Shown here: positions 15,412 to 26,642 of the stretch, one piece after another | Numbering within the stretch: position 1 is the stretch's first letter | Layout of the letters: each line of letters starts with the position of its first letter | Source: Collinsella aerofaciens | GTDB lineage: Bacteria > Actinomycetota > Coriobacteriia > Coriobacteriales > Coriobacteriaceae | Direction: 5' to 3' | DNA length: 64,000 nt | Assembly (NCBI RefSeq): GCF_002736145.1 | Contig: NZ_CP024160.1 | Location: 2,170,001 to 2,234,000 of the forward strand | Translations under genes and position numbers: made by a program | Notes under the pieces: model-generated | Databases searched by the model: none | Told to the model about the DNA's origin: nothing | Seen by the model: only the letters and a program-made list of their open reading frames with translations

Positions 15412-15443
15412 GATCCGTTGGGGACGGAGGAAAACGGATCATT
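15412..15443. repeat. Palindrome with GGGGACGGAGG loop, copy 1
   Basis: GATCCGTT / AACGGATC arms around GGGGACGGAGGAA. The same sequence occurs inverted at 22143-22173, inside the coding end of an ABC transporter gene. Confidence 0.7.
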
Positions 15444-15540
15444 TAGAAATGGAAAGGGTATGGTTTGATCGTGCGATCCACCCCAGTCTGGCGGCTGCCG
15501 ATTCGGTGCGGTTCGAAAGGGTTATTCGGCGCCATGGTGA

Positions 15541-17817
<2,277 letters not shown>

Positions 17818-17836
17818 GGCATCGATAGCCAAATTG

Positions 17837-17876
17837 AAGAACCGCCCGGAAGCACGATGCCTTCCGGGCGGTTCTT
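17837..17876. terminator. Bidirectional terminator between ligA and the MerR gene
   Basis: A perfect 16-base stem (17837-17852 with 17861-17876) and an 8-base loop. Its right edge overlaps the stop codon of the minus-strand gene. Confidence 0.93.
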
Positions 17877-18723
17877 ACTTTGCTGGGGCAACCGGCACCG
17901 TGATCTGCGTTACGTAGGTTGCCGGATCATCGCTGATGATGTCATCGATAAGGGCGATCTCGCGCGAAGGCCCGGCGGGCGCCAGGTTGTGCTCGCGCAT
18001 ATAGCCGAGCAGCTGTTTATAGCGCGGGCCCGCTTGCCCGTGCGTGCCGCGGAAGCTTATGGTCAGGCAGCGCGCGGCAGGCCGCGTCTCAACATCGCCC
18101 AAGTACTCATCGGTGTCATCGAGCAGCAGAAAGACCTCGTCGTAGCCGTCAAAGTCGCCGGCGGCCAGACGTTCGGGCGCGATACCCACACCCAGATTGC
18201 CCAGATAGGCAAAGGTTTCGTGCTGCCCCTGCTGAAGCTGGCGGATATGCCATCCCAGCGAATAGGCGTCGGTGGGATTGACGCGCTCGTGCAGCGCGGC
18301 GCAGCGAAGTTCGGGTTCCTCGATTTCGCTAATGGTGTCGAGATCAGCATTCAAAGCGCCACGAAGCAAGGCAAGTCGCTGGTCAATCTTGCGCGACATG
18401 CGCTCCAACTCACGCCGCTTGTGCTCAATTAACTCCTGTTGCTTGGTCAGTTGCCGTTGCATCAAATCCATATCGCGCGTAGTGACAAACTCGCGAATCT
18501 GCGCCAGCGGCAAGTCGAGAACGCGCAGGTTGCCGATGGTGTTGAGGGTGGAGAGCTGTCGCGATCCGTAGTAGCGGTACCCACTCGCCGGATCGACATA
18601 TGCCGGCTCTAACAGCCCCATCTGCTCGTAATGACGCAGTGTGCCCACGCTCAAATTGAGCAGGCGCGCCACCTCGCTAATGCGGAGCAGGCCCTCGGTG
18701 TGTTCGCTTGGCATGTCGGTCAC
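17875..18723 (-). CDS. MerR-family regulator with effector-binding domain (BmrR-like)
   Basis: 282 residues. The N-terminal MerR winged helix (residues 10-80) has ISEVARLLNLSVGTLRHYE and the GYRYYGSRQL wing. A coiled-coil dimerisation helix (about 85-125) and a C-terminal GyrI/BmrR-like drug-binding domain follow. The start is a GTG with AAAGGAG six bases upstream. It lies 54 bases after the MATE efflux gene on the same strand and probably in its operon. BmrR-type proteins bind lipophilic cations and activate efflux genes, so control of the adjacent pump is the likely role. Confidence 0.88.
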   Translation of the reverse strand: MTDMPSEHTEGLLRISEVARLLNLSVGTLRHYEQMGLLEPAYVDPASGYRYYGSRQLSTLNTIGNLRVLDLPLAQIREFVTTRDMDLMQRQLTKQQELIEHKRRELERMSRKIDQRLALLRGALNADLDTISEIEEPELRCAALHERVNPTDAYSLGWHIRQLQQGQHETFAYLGNLGVGIAPERLAAGDFDGYDEVFLLLDDTDEYLGDVETRPAARCLTISFRGTHGQAGPRYKQLLGYMREHNLAPAGPSREIALIDDIISDDPATYVTQITVPVAPAK

Positions 18724-18777
18724 AGGACCGCTCCTTTCGGTAAAACAGGGGAGAGGCGCTAGGCCTGCGTCGCCCCG

Positions 18778-20124
18778 CTACGCCACCAGCTTGTCAAAAG
18801 CCCCGCGGCGGTTGAGCACGGTAAACGCGATAACACAGATGACTGCCGACAAAATCGATCCGCACGGCGAAGCGATGCCCATGGGAAACAGCGTGTTGGA
18901 ATAGGCATTCGACAGCAGCCATGCTCCGGGCACGCGAATGAGCGCCACGGCCAGCACGTTGTGCGCAAAGCCGATGTAGCTCTTGCCATACGCAGCGAAA
19001 AAGCCGCTAAAGCAAATGTGGATGCCGGCAAAAATCGCGTCGAAAATGTAGCTGCGCATATAGCCGGTGCCGGCGGCGACTACTGCAGCGTCCTTGGCAA
19101 AAAAACCGATAAACGCCGGCGCTACCAGCCACATCAGCACCGTGATCAGGCAGCCATACACCACCGAGATCGTCATAGCGTCCTTGAGCACCTGACGTGC
19201 GCGGTCGCCCTTGCCCGCGCCGGCGTTTTGCGCCGTGAGCGCGCTGACGGTGGCACCCATGGAGCTCGGCACAATGAACAAAAAGCTGATCATCTTCTCG
19301 ACCAGGCCCACGGCGGCGGCGTCGACCAGGCCGCGATGGTTGGCGATGACGGTGATAAACATAAACGCCACCTGGATGCAGCCGTCCTGCACGGCCACGG
19401 GCACGCCGATCTTAAGAATGCTGCCGAGCACCTCGGGCTGGGGGCGCAGGTCGCTGCGCTTAACGTGGATGTTCGTGCGACGGCTCTTGAGCCACACGAG
19501 CGCGAGGGCAACGCTGGCCGTCTGCGCGGTCACCGTGCCGAGCGCCGCACCCACGGGGCCGAGCCCCATGTGGCCGATAAACAGGAAGTCGAGCGCGATG
19601 TTGATGATGCACGCCACGCCAATCACGTACATGGGCGAGCGCGAATCACCCAGCCCGCGAAAGATGGCCGAAAGAATGTTGTACGCGGCGATAAAGGGAA
19701 TGCCGACAAAGCAGATGCGCAGGTAGGCGGCGGTGCCTTCGACCGCCTCGGCCGGCGTGCCAATGAGCGCCACGATCTGCGGGCACAGCGCGAGCAGGAC
19801 AGCGGCCAGCACTACCGAGACACCCATAAAGAGCGTGATGGTGTTGCCGATGGCGGTCTCGGCGCGGTCAAACCGGCGCGAGCCCACGGCGTGGCCGACG
19901 ATAACCGTCGTTCCCATGGCCAGACCCACGAGCGTCACGGTAATGATATAGAGCGTCTGCGCGCCGTTGCCCACGGCGGTGATGCCGGCGGCGCCGCTAA
20001 ACTGCCCCATCATGTACAGGTCGGCCATGCCGTAGAGCATCTGCAAAAAGTACGAGAGCATATAAGGCAGGGCAAAGACCGCGATGGTCTTAAGGACATT
20101 GCCGCGTGTGAGGTCGTGTTCCAT
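18778..20124 (-). CDS. MATE-family multidrug efflux transporter
   Basis: A 448-residue inner-membrane protein with about twelve hydrophobic segments, normal for the family. MATE signatures include ALPYMLSYFLQMLYGMADLY near the N-terminus, the VGNGAQTLY and GTTVIVGHAVG loops, and a second half repeating the fold. It exports drugs or metabolites using a sodium or proton gradient. First gene of a two-gene unit with the BmrR-like regulator. The ATG at 20124 begins the typical MEHDLTRGNVLKTI cytoplasmic N-terminus. Confidence 0.92.
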   Translation of the reverse strand: MEHDLTRGNVLKTIAVFALPYMLSYFLQMLYGMADLYMMGQFSGAAGITAVGNGAQTLYIITVTLVGLAMGTTVIVGHAVGSRRFDRAETAIGNTITLFMGVSVVLAAVLLALCPQIVALIGTPAEAVEGTAAYLRICFVGIPFIAAYNILSAIFRGLGDSRSPMYVIGVACIINIALDFLFIGHMGLGPVGAALGTVTAQTASVALALVWLKSRRTNIHVKRSDLRPQPEVLGSILKIGVPVAVQDGCIQVAFMFITVIANHRGLVDAAAVGLVEKMISFLFIVPSSMGATVSALTAQNAGAGKGDRARQVLKDAMTISVVYGCLITVLMWLVAPAFIGFFAKDAAVVAAGTGYMRSYIFDAIFAGIHICFSGFFAAYGKSYIGFAHNVLAVALIRVPGAWLLSNAYSNTLFPMGIASPCGSILSAVICVIAFTVLNRRGAFDKLVA

Positions 20125-20315
20125 GGGCGGGGCTTTCTGGCTTGGTTCGTTTTGCTACCAGTGTAGTGAAAACCCTACAACGATTATAGAGTCAAGGTTT
20201 GTGTTGGCAGTGGGACGAAAAAAGTCACGCTCGCGTTCATTTCCAATTGAATACGGACGTGCACCCTGTGAGCATGGCGCCTGTACTAGCCTTGCAAAAA
20301 TCGATTTCGGAACAC

Positions 20316-20345
20316 TTGACACCACCACACGGCGCGCCATAATAC
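20316..20345 (+). promoter_or_regulatory. Promoter of the ABC exporter operon
   Basis: TTGACA at 20316-20321 and CATAAT/TAATAC at 20338-20345 (16-18 base spacer), about 40 bases upstream of the GTG start. Confidence 0.6.
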
Positions 20346-20384
20346 GTGGGTTTGCGAACAACGTTTGATGGGGGATGAACCTGC

Positions 20385-22205
20385 GTGCGCAATCTCAAGA
20401 TTCTGTTTTCCTATCTGGGGGCATACCGCCGCGATGCCATACTCGGCGTGCTCTTTGTGACGGCCGAGACGGCGCTCGAGCTGTTTATCCCGGTCATCAT
20501 GGCAAATATCATCGACGTGGGCGTGCCCGCGGGCGACATCAACTACATGCTGTTGCAGGGCGCGTATATGTTGGTGTGCGCCGCATGTTCGCTGGTACTT
20601 GGCTTGGGCTATGCGCGCACGTCCGCCCGCGTTGCCTCGGGGCTGGGCGCTAACCTGCGCGAGGCCGAGTATCGAAAGATCCAGACGCTCGCCTTTGGCA
20701 ATCTGGATAACTACGACGCCAGCTCGCTCGTCACGCGCATGACCACCGATATCACTGTTATTCAAAACGCCATCGGCAACGGCTTTCGCCCCATGGTGCG
20801 CGGGCCGGTAAATCTGGTCATGGGTCTCGTCTACGCTTTTGCGCTCTCGCGCGAGCTCGCGGCGGTCTTTGCCGTCATTCTGCCGATGCTCGCCATCGTG
20901 CTCGGTATCATTACCGTGCGCGTGAGCCCGCTCTACCGCCAGCTCCAGACCTCGATGGACCACCTCAACGGCGTGGTGCAAGAGGACCTTACCGCCGTGC
21001 GCGCCGTGAAGGCTTACGTGCGCGCCGAGCACGAGTGCGACAAGTTCGACACCGTCAATACCGAGCTCGCTGGCACGGCGACCAAGACCTTTGGCACCGC
21101 CGTGCTCAACCTGCCGGTGTTCCAACTCTCGATGTACGTGGCTGCGCTCTCGATCTTGTGGATTGGCGGCCGCATGATCATCGAAGGCCGCTTGGGCGTG
21201 GGCTCGCTCACGGGCTTTATGAGCTACGTGCTGCTGATTATGAACTCGCTCATGATGATTTCCAACGTGTTTTTGCTGCTCACGCGCGCTCTCACGAGTG
21301 TGGGCCGTATCGCAGAGGTGCTCGATGAGGAGCCCTTTATCGCCAACCCTGCGGGAGACCTCGCGATTGCGGCACCAGCGGACGGCAGTATCGAGTTTCG
21401 CGACGTGTCGTTTAAATACCGCGCGGATGCAGCCGAGGATGTGCTCGAGCATATCGACCTTCGCATCGAGAGTGGCTCGACGGTGGGCATCCTCGGCGGC
21501 ACGGGCTCGGGCAAGAGCTCGCTTGTGCAGCTGATTGCGCGCCTGTACGACGCCACCGAAGGCGCCGTGCTTGTGGGCGGACACGACGTGCGCGACTACG
21601 ACCTCGCGACCCTACGTGATGCCGTGGGCATTGTGTTGCAAAAGAATGTGCTGTTCACGGGCACCGTGCGCGAGAACCTGCAGTGGGGTAATCCGCAGGC
21701 GTCGGACGATGAGCTCTTCGCGGCTTGCCGCGCGGCGTGCGTGGACGAGTTCCTTGATCGCATCGGCGGGCTGGACGGAGAGCTGGGCCAAGGCGGCGCC
21801 GGTGTTTCGGGTGGCCAGAAGCAACGCCTGTGCATCGCGCGCACGCTGCTCAAGCATCCGCGTGTGCTCATTTTTGATGACTCCACCAGCGCGGTCGATA
21901 TGGCGACCGACGCTAAGATTCGCGAGCACATCGCTCGGATTCCCGATACGACCGTGCTCATCATCGCCCAGCGCATCGCGAGCGTCATGGATGCCGATCG
22001 CATTGTGGTGTTGGACGACGGTCGTGTCCACGGCGTGGGCACGCACGAGGAACTGCTGGCGGACGACAACATCTACCAGGAGATTTACGCCTCGCAGATG
22101 GAGTTCGCGGGGAACGCGGACACCGGCGACGATGGCTGCGCGAATGATCCGTTTTCCTCCGTCCCCAGCGGATTGCCCTTGGAAGGGGGTGAGCGCCATG
22201 CCTAA
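20385..22205 (+). CDS. ABC transporter ATP-binding/permease protein, first half of heterodimer
   Basis: A 606-residue fused exporter. Six membrane helices (about residues 15-310) are followed by an ATPase domain with Walker A GGTGSGKSS, signature SGGQKQR, and Walker B VLIFDDS ending in Asp-Ser where the catalytic Glu is expected. That makes this the degenerate-site subunit typical of heterodimeric exporters such as TM287/288 or MdlA/B. The start is GTG at 20385 with GGGGGAT upstream. It overlaps the partner gene by eight bases. The C-terminal 25 residues are encoded by an inserted palindromic repeat (22143-22173). Confidence 0.93.
   Translation: MRNLKILFSYLGAYRRDAILGVLFVTAETALELFIPVIMANIIDVGVPAGDINYMLLQGAYMLVCAACSLVLGLGYARTSARVASGLGANLREAEYRKIQTLAFGNLDNYDASSLVTRMTTDITVIQNAIGNGFRPMVRGPVNLVMGLVYAFALSRELAAVFAVILPMLAIVLGIITVRVSPLYRQLQTSMDHLNGVVQEDLTAVRAVKAYVRAEHECDKFDTVNTELAGTATKTFGTAVLNLPVFQLSMYVAALSILWIGGRMIIEGRLGVGSLTGFMSYVLLIMNSLMMISNVFLLLTRALTSVGRIAEVLDEEPFIANPAGDLAIAAPADGSIEFRDVSFKYRADAAEDVLEHIDLRIESGSTVGILGGTGSGKSSLVQLIARLYDATEGAVLVGGHDVRDYDLATLRDAVGIVLQKNVLFTGTVRENLQWGNPQASDDELFAACRAACVDEFLDRIGGLDGELGQGGAGVSGGQKQRLCIARTLLKHPRVLIFDDSTSAVDMATDAKIREHIARIPDTTVLIIAQRIASVMDADRIVVLDDGRVHGVGTHEELLADDNIYQEIYASQMEFAGNADTGDDGCANDPFSSVPSGLPLEGGERHA
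22143..22173. repeat. Palindrome with GGGGACGGAGG loop, copy 2 (inside a coding end)
   Basis: This is the inverted copy of the element at 15412-15443, here encoding the extreme C-terminus (NDPFSSVPSG) of the ABC subunit. Confidence 0.7.
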
Positions 22206-24096
22206 GACCGCAGCCCAAGCACGCCCGGCCGACCTCAAGCGCACGGTGCGCCGCTTGCTCTCCTACATGGGCCACGCCAAGTTCTCGCTGCTCGCGGTGG
22301 GCGTGCTCGCCTCCGTCGCCGCCATCGCGAGCCTCGCCGGCACCTACATGGTGCGCCCCATCGTCAACGGTTTGGCCACGGGCGGGGAGGAACTGCTCGC
22401 CAAGCAGGTCATCCTAACGGCGATCATCTACGCCGCGGGCGTGCTCTCGGCCCTAGGCTACTCACAGATCATGGTGCGCGCGGCCCAACGCGTGGTGTCC
22501 GATATTCGCCGCGACCTGTTCGCGCACATCCAGACGCTGCCGCTCAGTTATTTTGACAGCACGCGCTCGGGCGACATCATGAGCTTTTTCACCAACGACG
22601 TCGACACCGTCTCCGAGGCGCTCAACAACAGCTTTGCCAACGTGATTCAGGCCGCCATTCAGGTTGTGGGCACTACGGCCATGCTCATCATCCTTAACTG
22701 GCAGCTCACGATTATCACGCTCGTGTGCGATGCGGCCATTGTGCTGTATGCGCGCTACTCGGGCGCGCGCTCTAAGCGCTTCTTTGCCGCCCAGCAGGCA
22801 TCGCTTGGCGACCTGGACGGATATATCGAAGAGATGGTCTCGGGCCAAAAGGTCATCAAGGTCTTTAACCGCGAGGCAGCGAATGTCGCCGGCTTCACCT
22901 GCCGCAACGACGAGCTCCGCCGCACCGGCACCGCCGCCGTGAGCTATGCCAACTCCATGGTGCCCATGACCGTCGTGATTGGCTACGTCAACTATGCCAT
23001 CGTCGCCGTGGCGGGCGGCATGCTCTGCATCAAAGGGCTCGCCGACGTAGGTGCGCTCGCGAGCTATCTGGTCTTTGTACGCCAGGCGGCCATGCCCATC
23101 AACCAGTTTACGCAGCTGGGCAACTTCTTGCTCAACGCGTTGGCCGGCGCCGAGCGCCTGTTTGCCGCCATGGATCTTAAGCCCGAGGTTGACGAGGGCT
23201 GCGTGGAGCTGGTGCAGACGGGCGATGCCGCGTGGGCGTGGAAGATTCCCGAGGGCCAGGGCGTGGGCGCGTACGGGCATCTGCATGACGTGGCAGCTGT
23301 TGATGAGTCGGGCCGCGCGGTGGCCGCCGACGGTACCGAGCTCACGTGCGGCTTGGTTCCGCTTGCCGGCGACGTGCGCTTCCATGCCGTGGACTTTTCC
23401 TATGTGCCGGGCACCCGTGTGCTCACGGACCTCAACCTGTTTGCCAAGCCGGGGCAAAAGATCGCGTTTGTGGGCTCGACGGGCGCCGGAAAGACGACCA
23501 TCACCAACCTTATCAACCGCTTCTACGAGGTCGATGGCGGCGAGATCACGTACGACGGCATCGACGTCAAGCACATTGCCAAGGCCAGCCTGCGCGGGTC
23601 GCTCGGCATTGTGCTGCAGGACACGCACCTGTTTAGCGGCACCATTGCGCAGAACATCCGCTTTGGCAAGCTCGACGCGACCGACGAGGAGGTGCGCGCC
23701 GCTGCCGAGGCCGCCTGCGCCGACTCGTTTATCCGCCGCCTGCCTAGAGGCTACGATACGCCGGTCACGGCCGATGGCGCCAACCTGTCACAGGGCCAAC
23801 GCCAGCTGCTCGCCATCGCGCGCGTGGCCGTTGCCGATCCGCCGGTGCTCATTCTGGACGAGGCTACGAGCTCCATCGACACGCGCACCGAAAAGCTCAT
23901 CGAGCGCGGTATGGACCGCATCATGCGCGGACGCACCACGTTTATGATCGCGCACCGCCTGTCCACCGTCCGCGACGCCGACGCCATCATGGTCCTCGAA
24001 CACGGCCGCATCATCGAGCGCGGCACGCACGAAGAGCTGCTCGCCCAGCACGGCGAGTACTGGCAGCTGGCGCATGGCTTAAAAGAGTTGGATTAA
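22198..24096 (+). CDS. ABC transporter ATP-binding/permease protein, second half of heterodimer
   Basis: 632 residues: six-helix membrane domain (about 20-320), a linker of roughly 60 residues containing an acidic insertion, then an ATPase with Walker A GSTGAGKTT, signature LSQGQRQ, Walker B VLILDEATSS with the catalytic Glu, and the switch His in MIAHRLSTV. It supplies the canonical hydrolysis residues missing in the partner. ATG at 22198 overlaps the previous stop, giving translational coupling. Substrate unknown; drugs, lipids or peptides are typical for this family. Confidence 0.94.
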   Translation: MPKTAAQARPADLKRTVRRLLSYMGHAKFSLLAVGVLASVAAIASLAGTYMVRPIVNGLATGGEELLAKQVILTAIIYAAGVLSALGYSQIMVRAAQRVVSDIRRDLFAHIQTLPLSYFDSTRSGDIMSFFTNDVDTVSEALNNSFANVIQAAIQVVGTTAMLIILNWQLTIITLVCDAAIVLYARYSGARSKRFFAAQQASLGDLDGYIEEMVSGQKVIKVFNREAANVAGFTCRNDELRRTGTAAVSYANSMVPMTVVIGYVNYAIVAVAGGMLCIKGLADVGALASYLVFVRQAAMPINQFTQLGNFLLNALAGAERLFAAMDLKPEVDEGCVELVQTGDAAWAWKIPEGQGVGAYGHLHDVAAVDESGRAVAADGTELTCGLVPLAGDVRFHAVDFSYVPGTRVLTDLNLFAKPGQKIAFVGSTGAGKTTITNLINRFYEVDGGEITYDGIDVKHIAKASLRGSLGIVLQDTHLFSGTIAQNIRFGKLDATDEEVRAAAEAACADSFIRRLPRGYDTPVTADGANLSQGQRQLLAIARVAVADPPVLILDEATSSIDTRTEKLIERGMDRIMRGRTTFMIAHRLSTVRDADAIMVLEHGRIIERGTHEELLAQHGEYWQLAHGLKELD

Positions 24097-24145
24097 CCCG
24101 TTCGAGTACGATGCTTTGACCCCTTCGTGCTCTTCACCTCGCTTC

Positions 24146-24210
24146 AAACCATCACAACATTCGACGTTTTTCGCCAAAATCGGGAAAAGCATCGAATGTT
24201 GTGATGGTTT
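24146..24210 (+). repeat. 65-base palindromic repeat (AAACCATCACAACATTCG family), copy 1
   Basis: Arms AAACCATCACAACATTCGA / TCGAATGTTGTGATGGTTT are perfect. The centre CGTTTTTCGCCAAAATCGGG is shared with copy 2 at 25388-25452 (three differences over 65 bases, two of them at the last bases). Copies 3 and 4 (34525, 45034) are inverted. Confidence 0.92.
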
Positions 24211-24311
24211 TTCTACCACTCGATCGGGTGGAATCGCTTTCTTGCGCACGAAGGTGTGCGGACCCGTGGGCAGGGGAATAAGGTTGGTTATCCGACTCCA
24301 TTGGAGGGCTC

Positions 24312-25349
24312 ATGGACCTGCCGATCGTCCTGTCCCATAAGACTGCCTGGCTGTACCACAACGTGGCGCGCCCGTCCGAGCCGCTCTCGCGAGCAAGCAG
24401 CCTATACAATGAGGACTCGCTTGCTAACGAGGCGGAGCCGACTGCGGACCTGCCCAAATTGGGACTCGATGCCAAGGGGCTGAGGGCTTCAACGGCAGTT
24501 GGGATCGTTACCGACTATCTGGTTTCGCTTGGTATTCCACGAGAAGAGCTCGATCATATCGACACGCTCGTCAACTTCGATTTTGAGCGCTCGACGCCGG
24601 CTGGATTTAGGTGCCACGTTTTTGGGGCGCCGGTACCTCCAAGCCATCTTATCGAGGTGGCAGAGGGCCTTCTGGTGGTTGATGAGGCCATGTGCTTTGT
24701 CCAAGCGGGTTCGTGGATGAGCGAACCCGATCAGCTGGAATATGGCTACGAAATCTGTGCCCGTTACCATTTGAATCATCTGTCGACAGACGATTATATT
24801 GAGATAGGGCAGAGGTATACCGTTGCCGACTTGATTGCCTATTGCAATGAGAACCGATCTCGTCAGGGTGCTATACGCGCGGCCGCCGTGCTCAAGCGCG
24901 TGCATGATGGCGCGCGGTCGCCCATGGAGACGGCCACCGCAATCATGGTCGCAGCAAAACGTTCCCAGGGAGGGCTGGGATACGTTAAGGTTGAGCTCAA
25001 CCATCGGGTCGATGTTCCCAACGAGTTCAAGTATCTCGCAAAGGCCGGGTATTTCGAGATCGACGTATATGTGCCTGCAAGCGGTACGGGGATTGAATAC
25101 AACGGCTCGGACCATCTTGATAAACAGCGCAGCGCGTCGGATGCGGAGCGTATGACCGTGCTGAGCGCGCTGGGCTTTAGGATGATCGTCCTCACCGGGA
25201 CTCAGTTTGCCCACCAGCTGCAATTGCATCGGGCGATGAACGCCATCGCGCTCGCTATGGGTCTCAAGTGCGACCGAAGCGAAGCGTTCCAGAAACGGCA
25301 GAACGACCTGCGAGAATTCGTGATTCGGCACTGGGACGGCGGCCTTTAG
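24312..25349 (+). CDS. Uncharacterised protein with C-terminal PD-(D/E)XK/DUF559-like nuclease fold (putative)
   Basis: 345 residues, not recognised as a named family. The N-terminal two thirds has no clear motif except IVLSHKTAWLYHNVARP near the start, reminiscent of actinobacterial proteins related to AbiEi and DUF559. The last third (about 235-300) has FEIDVYVPASGTGIEYNG and DHLDKQRSASDAERMTVLS, resembling the Asp-Glu core and following helix of Vsr/DUF559 nucleases. No membrane segment or signal is seen. The gene stands alone, with ATG at 24312 and GGAGGG upstream, and is flanked on both sides by nearly identical palindromes. Function unknown; a nucleic-acid role is inference. Confidence 0.7.
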   Translation: MDLPIVLSHKTAWLYHNVARPSEPLSRASSLYNEDSLANEAEPTADLPKLGLDAKGLRASTAVGIVTDYLVSLGIPREELDHIDTLVNFDFERSTPAGFRCHVFGAPVPPSHLIEVAEGLLVVDEAMCFVQAGSWMSEPDQLEYGYEICARYHLNHLSTDDYIEIGQRYTVADLIAYCNENRSRQGAIRAAAVLKRVHDGARSPMETATAIMVAAKRSQGGLGYVKVELNHRVDVPNEFKYLAKAGYFEIDVYVPASGTGIEYNGSDHLDKQRSASDAERMTVLSALGFRMIVLTGTQFAHQLQLHRAMNAIALAMGLKCDRSEAFQKRQNDLREFVIRHWDGGL

Positions 25350-25387
25350 GGGCGCTTTGGTCCTTATGCGGGGTGCCGTGGGCAGGC

Positions 25388-25452
25388 AAACCATCACAAC
25401 ATTCGACGTTTTTTGCCAAAATCGGGAAAAGCATCGAATGTTGTGATGGTCT
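25388..25452 (+). repeat. 65-base palindromic repeat, copy 2
   Basis: Same orientation as copy 1 at 24146-24210 and nearly identical, so the two bracket the gene at 24312-25349. Confidence 0.92.
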
Positions 25453-25582
25453 GTGCTGAGGATGGGCTTGGGAAGCCGGTCTTGCTCGAAGCGACCTGTC
25501 CTGTCGTACGGGTGTCGGCATGATTCTCTCGTGGGGTATTATGTTTTCCGAAGAATAAAACGCCGCGTGAGGGGAGGGCTGC

Positions 25583-26638
25583 GTGGACGGGCACGTGCAA
25601 CATGACGGCTTTGGCCGCGATATCAACTACCTGCGCATTGCCGTTACCGACAAGTGCAATTTCCGCTGCATTTACTGCATGCCGGCCGATGGCGTGGCGC
25701 CCCGTGCACACGACGAGCTACTCAGTGCCGAGGAAATCGCCCGCTTTGTGCGCCTGGTAGCGGGGGAGGGCATTCGCCGCGTGCGCCTGACGGGCGGCGA
25801 GCCGCTGGTCAGCCGCCGTATCATTCCGCTTATTCGCGACATCCGCGCGATTCCGCAGATCGAGGACATCTCGCTTACCACCAACGGCGCCCTGCTACCC
25901 AAGCTGGCGCCGCAGCTCAAAGACGCGGGGCTTAACCGCGTCAACATTTCGCTCGACACACTCGACCCTGCGCTGTTTGGAAAGATCACGCGCCTGGGTC
26001 GACTCGAGCAGACCATGGCTGGTATCGACGCGGCGCTGGCTTGGGGCTTTGAGCCCGTTAAGGTCAACTGCGTTGTTGTGCGCCGGCTCAACCAGGATGT
26101 GGCGGCCCTCGCGCGGCTCACGCTCGACCGCCCCATCCACCTGCGCTTTATCGAATATATGCCCATCGGTGACGAGCGCACGAGCTCGCATTGCACTGTG
26201 GACCCGCATGCGCCCGCGCTCAATCCCGAGCTGTGGGACGCGAGCGATACCGTGCCGAGTGATGAGCTGCGGGTGCGCATCAATGCCAGGGCCGCGGCGG
26301 CGGGACTGGGCGAGCTCGAACCGCTCGACATCAACGACGCTCCTGCCGGCGCGGGTCCTGCGCGCTATTGGCACTTTCCGGGTGCGGCGGGAACGGTCGG
26401 CTTCATCAGCGCCATGTCCAACCATTTTTGTGCGAATTGCAACCGTCTGCGCCTGACGGCCGATGGAAACGTGCGTCCGTGCCTGTTCAGCGATGCCGAG
26501 TATTCGGTGCGCGAGGTGCTGCGCCGTGGTGATGATATGCAGGTACTTTCGATTTGGCGCGATGCCGTCGCCCACAAACCGCAGGAACACGCGATAATTG
26601 AGGGCACGCAACGATTTATGTCCCAAATCGGAGGATGA
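25583..26638 (+). CDS. moaA: GTP 3',8-cyclase (molybdenum cofactor biosynthesis protein A)
   Basis: A 351-residue radical SAM enzyme catalysing the first step of molybdopterin synthesis. The N-terminal cluster motif is CNFRCIYC (preceded by RIAVTDK), with RLTGGEP nearby. The C-terminal second cluster is in CANCNRLRLTADGNVRPCLF. The start is GTG at 25583 with GGGGAGGG upstream. Four bases separate its stop from the MoaC-MobB gene, forming a cofactor operon. The enzymes that use the cofactor are not in the window. Confidence 0.95.
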   Translation: MDGHVQHDGFGRDINYLRIAVTDKCNFRCIYCMPADGVAPRAHDELLSAEEIARFVRLVAGEGIRRVRLTGGEPLVSRRIIPLIRDIRAIPQIEDISLTTNGALLPKLAPQLKDAGLNRVNISLDTLDPALFGKITRLGRLEQTMAGIDAALAWGFEPVKVNCVVVRRLNQDVAALARLTLDRPIHLRFIEYMPIGDERTSSHCTVDPHAPALNPELWDASDTVPSDELRVRINARAAAAGLGELEPLDINDAPAGAGPARYWHFPGAAGTVGFISAMSNHFCANCNRLRLTADGNVRPCLFSDAEYSVREVLRRGDDMQVLSIWRDAVAHKPQEHAIIEGTQRFMSQIGG

Positions 26639-26642
26639 TCAT

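Noticed and set aside
15412-15443. Part of a transposable element near ligA
   Set aside because: Only a short palindrome is present, with no transposase or target duplication.
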